Source: a virus. Taken from it: a stretch of DNA of 37,236 nucleotides. Each line of letters opens with the position of its first letter. The stretch's first letter is position 1. The notes under the pieces are model-generated. The model was not told the DNA's origin. It saw only the letters and a list, made by a program, of their open reading frames with translations, and did no database searches. A program made the translations under genes and the position numbers. Shown piece after piece: positions 21,820-29,542 of this stretch. Location of the stretch: IMG/VR virus record IMGVR_UViG_3300031951_000544, positions 1 to 37,236 of that record. One strand, 5' to 3'.

Positions 21820-22066
21820 GAAACCCGCAAGATTTTGCAGCATGCGCTGCATGGACGCTTACATGATTGACAAACAACCGAATGAACGAACCGCTTTAAA
21901 TGAAGCCGCTGTCGCAGCGGGACACTTCATCGAAGCCTACGGGGTGTATGACTTTATGCAGTTCACGCCCGACCGCTTTGACGAATTCATCGAAGCCATC
22001 GTTACGGCTTACGTGGACTCTCTTCAGCAACAGGCATCGGAGCAGGAGATCGTTCGCTTCCCGTGA
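21701..22066 (+). CDS. zinc-finger protein overlapping the helicase end
   Basis: 121 residues. CPIC (20-23) and FCSMRC (45-50) are spaced as a four-Cys zinc finger (CxxC-X22-CxxxC), followed by helices rich in A, E and F (NEAAVAAGHFIEAYGVYDF). Keeping both Cys pairs requires the ATG at 21701, inside the helicase gene; a later ATG at 21797 would lose CPIC. The helicase reading of the overlap also looks normal, so both frames seem used. The 3' end overlaps the convergent gene by 65 bases. Function unknown. Confidence 0.6.
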   Translation: MKSKYLKTASTQKLPTFGSCPICRRKERGYLYMPPPGRSKKPARFCSMRCMDAYMIDKQPNERTALNEAAVAAGHFIEAYGVYDFMQFTPDRFDEFIEAIVTAYVDSLQQQASEQEIVRFP

Positions 22067-22193
22067 TGTAGCCGTTGCCCCGGCAGGGTTCGCTGCCCGT
22101 TGAGAGAATGACGAGTTCAGAATACCTCGGGTGAGAACACCACCCCTCGCCTTCGTACGTCTTGACGAAGTACTTACATTGCGTACAACGCAT
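22002..22193 (-). CDS. small Cys-rich protein, probable zinc binder
   Basis: 63 residues from the ATG at 22193. MRCTQCKYFVKTYEGEGWCS and EPCRGN contain four or five Cys in a CxxC...C...C pattern, often annotated as zinc-binding small phage proteins. The start overlaps the preceding phosphoesterase stop in a TAATG junction. The Pro/Glu-rich tail overlaps the convergent zinc-finger gene. Confidence 0.6.
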   Translation of the reverse strand: MRCTQCKYFVKTYEGEGWCSHPRYSELVILSTGSEPCRGNGYITGSERSPAPMPVAEESPRKP

Positions 22194-23191
22194 TAGAGTT
22201 TCTGCCCTCTGAACCATGCCTCACCGTGCTCTACGACACAGAGTTCCGGCTGCAAGAGCTTACCCTTGTAGAACGTGAGTACCGCAAACCCCGAGGCCCA
22301 GTTGACCGGTCCCGCTTCGGTGTAGTTGAACTGCGGACCATACGGCTCAGCCATGGTACCGGTGTCTACACCGTATCTACGGCCACGGTAATCTGACCAC
22401 GGGGTCACAGAGAGTTTATGCAGATGCCCGTGTACGTATGACACGCCTGCTTTGAGCGTCGAGTTATAGGCCGAATGGATACCGCCCGAAACAGGGCGAT
22501 GCCGAATCGTGGTCCACCCGTCCGTCTGGTTGTTGAGGTGAATGCACCAACCCGCACGCCAGCGGGGCAAGTAATCCAGCAGGGTCATGCCGGTTAGTTC
22601 TTCCAACTCGCCCACGCGGCTCGACAGGTAATTCTCAAACCGGGCATCGTGGTTACCAATGGTGCGGACTAACTTGGCTCCTGAAGCCGCTCGTTCGATC
22701 TCAGCGCACCGATCCTGCACGGCAGCGATCTCGTCCTTCATCTGCGGCTGCTTTTCCCACATGATGCGAGCGTGTCGGCTGATCCGAGCACCGTCCAAGA
22801 TGTCGCCGTTCAGCACCACCATCTTCGGCTTCAGTTCCTTGGCCAACTTACAAAACGCCTGATGCGCCTTGGTCACGATGCTGGGCCAGTAGTGGCAGTC
22901 CGAAGCCACGAGAATGACCCCATCGGTCACGGCATCAACCATTTCCGACTCGTATTTATCCTGACGGATCTTAGCTAACTCGTTTAGTTTATTTCCCACT
23001 ACGCTCTTTTGGCTTGTGGCAGCAGGGTTCCTTCTACTGCTTTCAAGGGATATGCAGTACTTCTGCTCCAATGAACGTCGCCTGTCGTAGACGGACCTGA
23101 CATCCATGTCAAAGTGCTTAGCAACTAAACTTGCTTTTCCGAACCGCTTCCAAGCCTCTATAAATTCTTGATCGTCTGTATATCTGGGCAT
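22193..23191 (-). CDS. metallophosphoesterase with N-terminal HTH
   Basis: 332 residues. N-terminal HTH-like helix (EFIEAWKRFGKASLVAKHFD, then VRSVYDRRR) about residues 9-39. The calcineurin-like core has DCH (98-100), GDILDG (129-134), GNHD (179-182), and GHLH (255-258), the complete set for a dinuclear metal site. It would hydrolyse a phosphoester, for example DNA ends, nucleotides or a signalling molecule; the substrate is not readable. The HTH suggests action on DNA. Similar proteins occur in many aquatic podoviruses. It is last but one of the long leftward operon of structural genes. Confidence 0.85.
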   Translation of the reverse strand: MPRYTDDQEFIEAWKRFGKASLVAKHFDMDVRSVYDRRRSLEQKYCISLESSRRNPAATSQKSVVGNKLNELAKIRQDKYESEMVDAVTDGVILVASDCHYWPSIVTKAHQAFCKLAKELKPKMVVLNGDILDGARISRHARIMWEKQPQMKDEIAAVQDRCAEIERAASGAKLVRTIGNHDARFENYLSSRVGELEELTGMTLLDYLPRWRAGWCIHLNNQTDGWTTIRHRPVSGGIHSAYNSTLKAGVSYVHGHLHKLSVTPWSDYRGRRYGVDTGTMAEPYGPQFNYTEAGPVNWASGFAVLTFYKGKLLQPELCVVEHGEAWFRGQKL

Positions 23192-23193
23192 GA

Positions 23194-23409
23194 TTACTTC
23201 TTGGTGATTTTGATGCCTAGTTCCTTACGGCGTTTTTCCGTGGCCTTATCGTCTCTCTCGGCCTTCCACTCAATATGGCCGTCGATGACCCGGAACTCTT
23301 CCTTGTGTACAAGCGCACAGTCACAGCACTCCGTGTGCGTGTAACCCTTCATGCGGTACCACTTCCCATCCTCGATCTGGACGGGGATGTACTTCTCCCG
23401 CTTTTTCAT
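23194..23409 (-). CDS. small Cys-containing hypothetical protein
   Basis: 71 residues, basic. The segment YTHTECCDCALVHKEEFRVI followed by HIEWKAERDDKAT is one I recognise from other phage small proteins without a known role. CCDC with nearby His could bind zinc. It starts ten bases after the preceding stop and ends two bases before the phosphoesterase. Confidence 0.65.
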   Translation of the reverse strand: MKKREKYIPVQIEDGKWYRMKGYTHTECCDCALVHKEEFRVIDGHIEWKAERDDKATEKRRKELGIKITKK

Positions 23410-23419
23410 AGGCTTGACT

Positions 23420-26400
23420 CTACCTGCTTGAGTAGCGTCTTAGCAAGTCCTGTTCGGCATGAGTGTAGATTGGACCGCCTTTGGCTTTTTTTACGCGCTG
23501 CGCTTTGATGTATTCCTGCGCTTGCTGTTCGTTTTTTATGCCAATTGCATCTGGGTTTATTCCCGTTTGCTCCATGAAAGTAGTTTTCCAAAGCGTCGGA
23601 TGTCCCGGTTTTTTAAGAAGCTTTCCCTCTGAAGTCATGGATGACCAATGAAAACGATTTTTATCATACGGGTCACGCTGGGGTCTAATTCCTGACTTCC
23701 AAGCGGTGATGTAATCGTAGTCAGCATTTTCAGATAAGTCCGGCTCTTCACCGTACTGCTTAACAAATTCGCTGAACCAAGGGGTTTTCCTTATTTCGTT
23801 TACGATTGATTGACGCTCTGAATCAACAACACCTCCATCACGATAGCGTCTTAGCAAATCCTGTTCAGCGGGGGTGTAGACAACGCCGCCGTCGGCCTTT
23901 TTTTCAGTAGGTTCCATCCGCTTAGCGTACTTGTCGCTTAAGGCTTGAATGCGATCCAAGTAATCATCCGATGCCTTGGTGAACTCTTCTTCCGAAAGAA
24001 GTCCTTGCTCGTACTTTCTCTGAACATCAAGGTATACCTTAGACAAGGCATCTCGCTCCCGAACCATGGCGAACTGTTGCTGCGCAGTCAGTTTGTCCAC
24101 ATCAACCGGCGTGACCTTGATACCAAAGGTCTGAAGCACGGCATCGGTGGTTGTAATGGGCGATTGCGTAACCGTTTCTGCTCCGGCTTCAGCGCGTTTA
24201 AATTTCTCCGTAGCCGGTGCGCCGGGGATACCGGGCAGGTTAGGAAGCAAAGATGTAATGAACTTGCTGGCTTTGATGGCTGCGTTGTTAGCGCGAACCT
24301 CGGCTTCGGTCTTGCCAATGTTTAGACCCGGCAGATCGCGACCAGTAAAAGGGTCTCTGCCTTCGTACAAAATGGTAAACCCGTCAAAGAGCGGGCCACC
24401 CGGCTGAAGTGCTTGCGGGAGAAACTCAAACCGTCGCCCCGTTGCTTCGGTGGTGGCAAACACATCGCCGCCCGGAACAAATCGTTTGACATCAAGATAC
24501 TCTGACCGCTCTTCGGTCGGTAACTTAATCATCGTTGGCGGCATACCCGGCACGCCAAACCACGTACCTTTCTGCGACTCCGGCAGCATTTTGCGCTCAA
24601 GTTCAGTATCGCCAGCACCTTCCGCTTCACCGTATTCGTTCACAGCATGCCCAAGCGCAGCCCACTTGGCGTACTTCCATGGACGCATGGCAGCAGACTC
24701 TGCAAGCAATGGCACCGCACGGTAGCTGTACGCAATAAACGGATGTGTCGTATTGCGCATGGCTTGAACAATTGGCGCATTGATTTCGTAATCAATCAAC
24801 CACTTCTTGGCTTCGGCAGCGGCATCTTCTGGAGACATTCCCGCTTTTAGCCGGTCCATGAATATGCCAAACCTGAAGATGCTGTCTTCACCTTGATAAG
24901 CATCAATGACTTTACCGCCGGTCTTTTTCCATCCAGCGTTAGCCACTCTGAACATCTTATCTATATTGTCCGTAGCCGGATTAATGGTCTCTAACTCATC
25001 CAGCATCTGCTTGCCTTCTCGGCCTAGTTCTTGAGAAGAAAAACCCGCGTCAAACACGCCAAGTTTTCTGGCTTGCTCGTATGCTTCGCTGTCACTACCT
25101 TTACGAATTTCATTTGCTGCACGCGCAAGACTTGACCAGTCTGAACCAGAAAGATCGTAGAGCATGAAGTTGGACATAATGTTGTTGACATGAACCGCAG
25201 GATTCAAAGCGGTCTTGCCAATTTTCCATGCCCTAAGCAACTGCTGATACGTTTTGAACGCAGGGTTTCTTGACAGGCTTCTTGAGAAGTCAATTGACTT
25301 AAGATCGTTAAGCACCGTTGGGTCAACGTACTTTCCAGCAAGGTTGCCAAACTTAGCGATATTAGTTCCTTTAAGTTTGTCAGTCGTGACTTGCTCAAAG
25401 CCTTCTCTAGGAACATCGCTGACGTACTGATCCATCTTAGAGATGTCGTCAAAGAGCTTATAGGTCGCAATGTCATTGGACATCAGCTGACCAGTACGAG
25501 CAATGGCAAAAGCCGCATCGTCAATTTCGCCTTTGGCCTGACGCTCTTCTTTAGTTAACTGGCGACGAACGCGAACCTTGCCGCTCTTGGAATCACCAAA
25601 GCGTTCCCATCCCTGCTCAATAAACTTGGGCAGTTCATCTTCGGTGACATCCACGACTACGCCGCGAGGCTTTAGTTCTGAGCCAATTAATCTCAGGTTT
25701 TGAGTAGCCCGCTCAATCAAACTCTGCGGCTTAAGCTTAGTCGTGTACTCGCGGTGCAAATATGTTGCAGCGTTTTTGTTAAACGTCTCTGGGCTGAGCA
25801 ACCCAACGTCTACCATCTTCTGCCCGTAACGAGTGATGGTTTCTCTAGCCCTGTTATTAAGACCAGCCAAAGACTCTACTGGGACTTCTTCGCCCTGCAT
25901 CAAGTAATAAAGAACTTTACGCTCGTTGTCCGGCAGCGTTCTAACGTCTTTGACCAAATCCAAAAAGTCCTCAGACATTTGGTTCTTGAACGTCTTGGCA
26001 TTGGCCTTAACGTCAAGATAGTCCTGCGGCAGACCATAATTATCAATGACCCCGCGAGAGAACCACTCGGCTACGTTTTGATCGCCAAGCGGAATTTTCT
26101 CTGCAACAGCCTTAGCGCCTTTTGCGCCGCCAAATCCAGCCAAGCCATAAAGGGCTGCGGCCATAAGTTGATCGCTAACTGGCGCATCTTCTTCAAGAGT
26201 TTCAAGACCAAAGGCCGAGGAGGCTGCGCCTGTGGCTACAGAAAGTGGATTGCGCTTGGCAAATTCAATTGCAGGACGACCAACGTACTCTTGATACAAC
26301 TCAATAGGCTTTGCCGCAATACCACCTTTCAACTGCTCGGGCGTCGGCTTGGGACCCATTGAAGCAGCACGAACTTCAGCATCCGCAGCCCGCTCGGTTT

Positions 26401-27058
26401 GTTTGACGGCAGAGGCATAGGTTGGGTCGATCTTAACCACATCCTCAATAGTCTTTGCGCCTTGCTTGACCAGCTTTGACTTAGGAGTAAATGGCAATGC
26501 AAGTTCGGTTACGGTCTGAGCCGTTTCCTTTGGGATTGTCCCTTCGGTGGCTTTTGATACAGGCTCTGCAACAGTTGTTTCAATCGCCGCCTCAACAGGC
26601 GAAAGCACAGAAGTAATTCCACCAAGCACAGTCTTGCCAAGACCCGCTGCCTTACCAAGCATTGTCGGGTCTTCAACCAATTGCTTAGCGCCTTCTTTTG
26701 CAAGGCCGACATTTTCAGCCACTGTCCGGCTGTAGACTTCCGGATAACTTGTAATTGGTTCAAGAGCCAACTCAGTAAATGTCTTTGGCTTTTCAGGCGG
26801 TAAACCCGAGGCAGGCTGGGGGACAACTCGCGCAAGCGGCGATTCGGTATAAGAAGGCTGAGGTTCAGGCGATGGCGCAGCAGGTTGCTCAATCTCACGC
26901 TCGCCAATTTTGGTCACTGTTACATCCGGCGCAGCAGGAGGCTGTTCCGAATAGTAAGTTTTCTTGACGTAATCAATGGCGTCCTGATTGGTCGCGCCTT
27001 CAGGTACTCTGACCTTGTAACGCTTACCATCAGGGCCGGTAACGACATACCCTGCCAT
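23420..27058 (-). CDS. large internal virion/ejection protein (1212 aa)
   Basis: The N-terminus (YVVTGPDGKRYKVRVPEGAT NQDAIDYVKK) is a motif found at the start of many phage virion proteins. Pro-rich linker to about residue 95; hydrophobic/amphipathic stretches near 130-160 and 270-330; then a long helical body with AVHVNNIMSNFMLYDLSG and NTTHPFIAYSYRAVPLL, phrases I associate with very large internal or polyvalent phage proteins. The C-terminal 130 residues hold YDYITAWKSGI...HWSSM...HPT, a motif widespread in virion proteins. Two near-identical GG-VVYTPAEQDLLRRY-like tags flank that domain. It probably enters the cell with the DNA. Exact role is inferred. Confidence 0.75.
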   Translation of the reverse strand: MAGYVVTGPDGKRYKVRVPEGATNQDAIDYVKKTYYSEQPPAAPDVTVTKIGEREIEQPAAPSPEPQPSYTESPLARVVPQPASGLPPEKPKTFTELALEPITSYPEVYSRTVAENVGLAKEGAKQLVEDPTMLGKAAGLGKTVLGGITSVLSPVEAAIETTVAEPVSKATEGTIPKETAQTVTELALPFTPKSKLVKQGAKTIEDVVKIDPTYASAVKQTERAADAEVRAASMGPKPTPEQLKGGIAAKPIELYQEYVGRPAIEFAKRNPLSVATGAASSAFGLETLEEDAPVSDQLMAAALYGLAGFGGAKGAKAVAEKIPLGDQNVAEWFSRGVIDNYGLPQDYLDVKANAKTFKNQMSEDFLDLVKDVRTLPDNERKVLYYLMQGEEVPVESLAGLNNRARETITRYGQKMVDVGLLSPETFNKNAATYLHREYTTKLKPQSLIERATQNLRLIGSELKPRGVVVDVTEDELPKFIEQGWERFGDSKSGKVRVRRQLTKEERQAKGEIDDAAFAIARTGQLMSNDIATYKLFDDISKMDQYVSDVPREGFEQVTTDKLKGTNIAKFGNLAGKYVDPTVLNDLKSIDFSRSLSRNPAFKTYQQLLRAWKIGKTALNPAVHVNNIMSNFMLYDLSGSDWSSLARAANEIRKGSDSEAYEQARKLGVFDAGFSSQELGREGKQMLDELETINPATDNIDKMFRVANAGWKKTGGKVIDAYQGEDSIFRFGIFMDRLKAGMSPEDAAAEAKKWLIDYEINAPIVQAMRNTTHPFIAYSYRAVPLLAESAAMRPWKYAKWAALGHAVNEYGEAEGAGDTELERKMLPESQKGTWFGVPGMPPTMIKLPTEERSEYLDVKRFVPGGDVFATTEATGRRFEFLPQALQPGGPLFDGFTILYEGRDPFTGRDLPGLNIGKTEAEVRANNAAIKASKFITSLLPNLPGIPGAPATEKFKRAEAGAETVTQSPITTTDAVLQTFGIKVTPVDVDKLTAQQQFAMVRERDALSKVYLDVQRKYEQGLLSEEEFTKASDDYLDRIQALSDKYAKRMEPTEKKADGGVVYTPAEQDLLRRYRDGGVVDSERQSIVNEIRKTPWFSEFVKQYGEEPDLSENADYDYITAWKSGIRPQRDPYDKNRFHWSSMTSEGKLLKKPGHPTLWKTTFMEQTGINPDAIGIKNEQQAQEYIKAQRVKKAKGGPIYTHAEQDLLRRYSSR
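23432..23905 (-). repeat. paired ~63-bp direct repeat in the 1212-aa gene
   Basis: About 23432-23494 and 23843-23905 are similar copies (roughly 80% by eye) encoding the tags GGPIYTHAEQDLLRRYSSR and GGVVYTPAEQDLLRRYRDGG. They bracket the HWSSM...HPT domain, suggesting duplication of a terminal tag by domain insertion. Confidence 0.7.
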
Positions 27059-27068
27059 AAGTTACCTA

Positions 27069-28079
27069 TTAACCTTCGTCTTCGTCAGGAAAAGGCTCTA
27101 CTGAAAAACCGCCTTTCGTGGCTACTTCTTCATAAGTAGGTTGATTAGCAAGTCTTACCGCATCTTTAATTTTTTGTTGCCTTTCATTTGGGAATGGATC
27201 GGCAAATGCAGCGGCTCTTTCTTTGTCATTAACAGTGGCAAGAAATTCTTTTGCATTTTTAATAGCAGTATCTTTTGTTTTTTGAGCAAGAGTTAAAGAT
27301 GATTTACCTGACCCGCTATATCTTGCAATAAATGATTGAGCAGCTTGTACCTCTTCAGGATTTTTGCTGCTTAACATTTGATTTGCTCTAATCAATTGAC
27401 CTAAGATACTTCGATCTTCTGGAGAATTTTTTCTTCCAATAGAAGAAATTTCTCTTGCAGCCGCGTCTTTTGCAGATTGCGGTACGCTTGGATCTTTACT
27501 GTCAACAATTGACTGAAGATCAATAATTTTTTGCGCATCAGCCTGAAGGTTTTTAGGTTTGTTTGCTTCAGCAATTCTTCTTTGTTCTTCAGCCTCATAT
27601 CGTTTTTGAGTGGCTTCATCCAACGCCTTCTGACGCTCAAGTTCTGTTTGCTTCCCAAGGATATTAAGAATGGCTTCCCGCCGCTTCAAATCATCTTGCA
27701 TTTCTTTCTCAGCACGCTCCTGCCGAGCAACGAGAAAATCACCGCTTTTCCCAGTCGGGATCGCAAACTCTCTAACAAGTTTTCCAATAATGGTTTTTGG
27801 CTCAGGCTTTGGTGCAAGAAGTCTTTGAGTGGCTTCTTCAAGTTGAGCAATATACCTATCTCGAAACGGAGTTGTACTAGCGGGCTCACGACGACGCGCC
27901 TCTTCTTGAGTCTCAGGCATCGGTTCGTAGTCCGCTTCAATAGACTCAGGAACGCCTGCCTTTCTCAAAGAGCGAGAGATTACATCGGAAAGAGGACCGC
28001 CACCTCGAATGGCTTGAGAGAGAGACGACTGAAGTGCCCCAAGACCAGTAAGGTTTTCATCCATTTCTTCGTCGTTCAT
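27069..28079 (-). CDS. coiled-coil structural protein (336 aa)
   Basis: Mostly helical and charged: an acidic start (NDEEMDENLTGLGALQSSLS), a long coiled coil (for example AEKEMQDDLKRREAILNILG, EATQKRYEAEEQRRIAEA), then a Ser/Lys-rich helical C-terminal half. No catalytic motif or membrane segment. It sits between two ejection-type proteins and the AGGCGG site precedes its ATG. About 27.1-27.7 kb is more AT-rich, with A-heavy codons, than the flanking genes, which may mark separate ancestry. A core or ejection protein like those of T7-type phages is the best inference. Confidence 0.65.
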   Translation of the reverse strand: MNDEEMDENLTGLGALQSSLSQAIRGGGPLSDVISRSLRKAGVPESIEADYEPMPETQEEARRREPASTTPFRDRYIAQLEEATQRLLAPKPEPKTIIGKLVREFAIPTGKSGDFLVARQERAEKEMQDDLKRREAILNILGKQTELERQKALDEATQKRYEAEEQRRIAEANKPKNLQADAQKIIDLQSIVDSKDPSVPQSAKDAAAREISSIGRKNSPEDRSILGQLIRANQMLSSKNPEEVQAAQSFIARYSGSGKSSLTLAQKTKDTAIKNAKEFLATVNDKERAAAFADPFPNERQQKIKDAVRLANQPTYEEVATKGGFSVEPFPDEDEG

Positions 28080-28081
28080 GG

Positions 28082-29542
28082 TTATCCGCCTTTGCCTAAG
28101 CCCTTAAGAAGGTCTAAGAGTTGCTCAATGCTTTCAATGCCGCCAAGAAGTCTGCTGAAATCAGTAGTTCCATATTCCCAATCAGTGGGTAATTTTTCTT
28201 CCTTCTGAATTTGAGTTTCTGGCAACTTGATGTTGCTCAACAAGCTGGACAAGAACTTCACCTGCTCTGCCGGGTATCCCTGCTGAGTCAAGAAGTCCTG
28301 ATACGCCAAGTCCAGATTCTTCTGGTTCATCAAGCGTTCTTTCTCGCCCACGCTTGAAACCGCAGTGCCTTCGCGGACGCCAAGTTCCTGAGCACTTTCG
28401 CCTGTTTCCAAATATCGCTTGGACAATTCCTGAAGGTTTCTTGAATCCTCCAGCGACAACTTACCTTTGGTTTCGCCAATACGCGCCAGCATTTCAGCAT
28501 CCTGCGCCGTAAGCGTACCCGTCGCCTTGCCAATCTCAAGAAGTTTGGAGGCATCGTCGGAAGTCAACTGACCTACCCTAGCGCCAATGTCCCCTATGCG
28601 AACACCGCTCTCCAGCAGACGAGCGTAATCATCGGCACTCAGTTTGCCGACCGTACCAGCCAATGCCGCAGCGCGATCTACATCGCGACCAAAGATCTCT
28701 GCCGCTTCGCCGTAGCCTGCTTGAAGCGCCTTGGCCTGCTCACCCAACACCGCCTCTTGAACGTCGCGCAATGCCCGCGCACCAAACTCGCCCATGCGGG
28801 TGCTGCCGGGGCCGACGCCAAACTGACCGGCTTGGATAAACTCGCGGCCCACTTCGGGCAAATACTTCTCGCGCAACTGCCGAGCGCCAATGTCGCCAAT
28901 CCTTTCGACGACCCCGCTGATATAGGGGTTCATGTATTCGGCTACGGCACTAGGGAACCGTTGGGCGGCTGATGACAGATATGGTTGCGCCGCTGCAACA
29001 GACGACCCTGCTCCGCCCCTCTCAATGGCCGACATGCCGGTTTCAAAGTAGGGCTTGGCTGCGCCCACAGCGGACATGTCTGTTGCCTTGCCAAAGAAGG
29101 GCTGCGCTGCCCCGGCTCCGCTCATGGACGCTGCTCGGCTGAGATCGCCTGCTGCGGCACCCATGCCGGTCATTTCCCCGGCCTTGCTAAGCGCCTCACC
29201 GCTTTGAGTCAGGAACGGCTTATAAGCGCCTGCGCCTTTCTTGATGGTCTCGAAGCCCGCTCTTTCGGTCTCGGTGAAGGGGGCGATTCTGGGACCGCCA
29301 TAGGGCGTATACGGCAGTCCACCAACGGCCTGCGCACGGCCCAGCATGTCCGTAACGTACTGGGTATACCACTCAGGTAACTGAAGAGAAGTGCTGCTAG
29401 TCAGCGTGGTCGGTTTTGGCGCATTGCCTTCAAACAAAAAGTCTACGAAGTTTTTGCCCCCACCAGAGCTACCTGTGGTGCTTGTTGGTGTGGTGCTTGT
29501 TGGTGATAAAGGATTTGCATCCGGACCTGCTGCGCTTGCCAT
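28082..29542 (-). CDS. internal virion/ejection protein with internal repeats (486 aa)
   Basis: Ser/Thr/Pro N-terminus (about 1-50), then LPEWYTQYVTDMLGRAQAVG and PYTPYGGPRIAPFTETERAG, phrases known from phage injection or virion proteins. Ala-rich repeats follow (GAAQPFFGKA, GAAKPYFETG, AAAQPYLSSA), then four copies of about 25-30 residues of the form G-x-L-(S/T)-xxD-xxx-LL-xIG between about residues 305 and 405. A C-terminal helix LEQLLDLLKGLGK-like ends the protein. Overlaps the 1107-aa gene by TAATG. Role inferred as ejection or internal core. Confidence 0.7.
   Translation of the reverse strand: MASAAGPDANPLSPTSTTPTSTTGSSGGGKNFVDFLFEGNAPKPTTLTSSTSLQLPEWYTQYVTDMLGRAQAVGGLPYTPYGGPRIAPFTETERAGFETIKKGAGAYKPFLTQSGEALSKAGEMTGMGAAAGDLSRAASMSGAGAAQPFFGKATDMSAVGAAKPYFETGMSAIERGGAGSSVAAAQPYLSSAAQRFPSAVAEYMNPYISGVVERIGDIGARQLREKYLPEVGREFIQAGQFGVGPGSTRMGEFGARALRDVQEAVLGEQAKALQAGYGEAAEIFGRDVDRAAALAGTVGKLSADDYARLLESGVRIGDIGARVGQLTSDDASKLLEIGKATGTLTAQDAEMLARIGETKGKLSLEDSRNLQELSKRYLETGESAQELGVREGTAVSSVGEKERLMNQKNLDLAYQDFLTQQGYPAEQVKFLSSLLSNIKLPETQIQKEEKLPTDWEYGTTDFSRLLGGIESIEQLLDLLKGLGKGG

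Noticed and set aside
27531-28208. Plus-strand open frame of 225 codons
   Set aside because: It lies opposite two well-supported structural genes and has no family motif or ribosome site.
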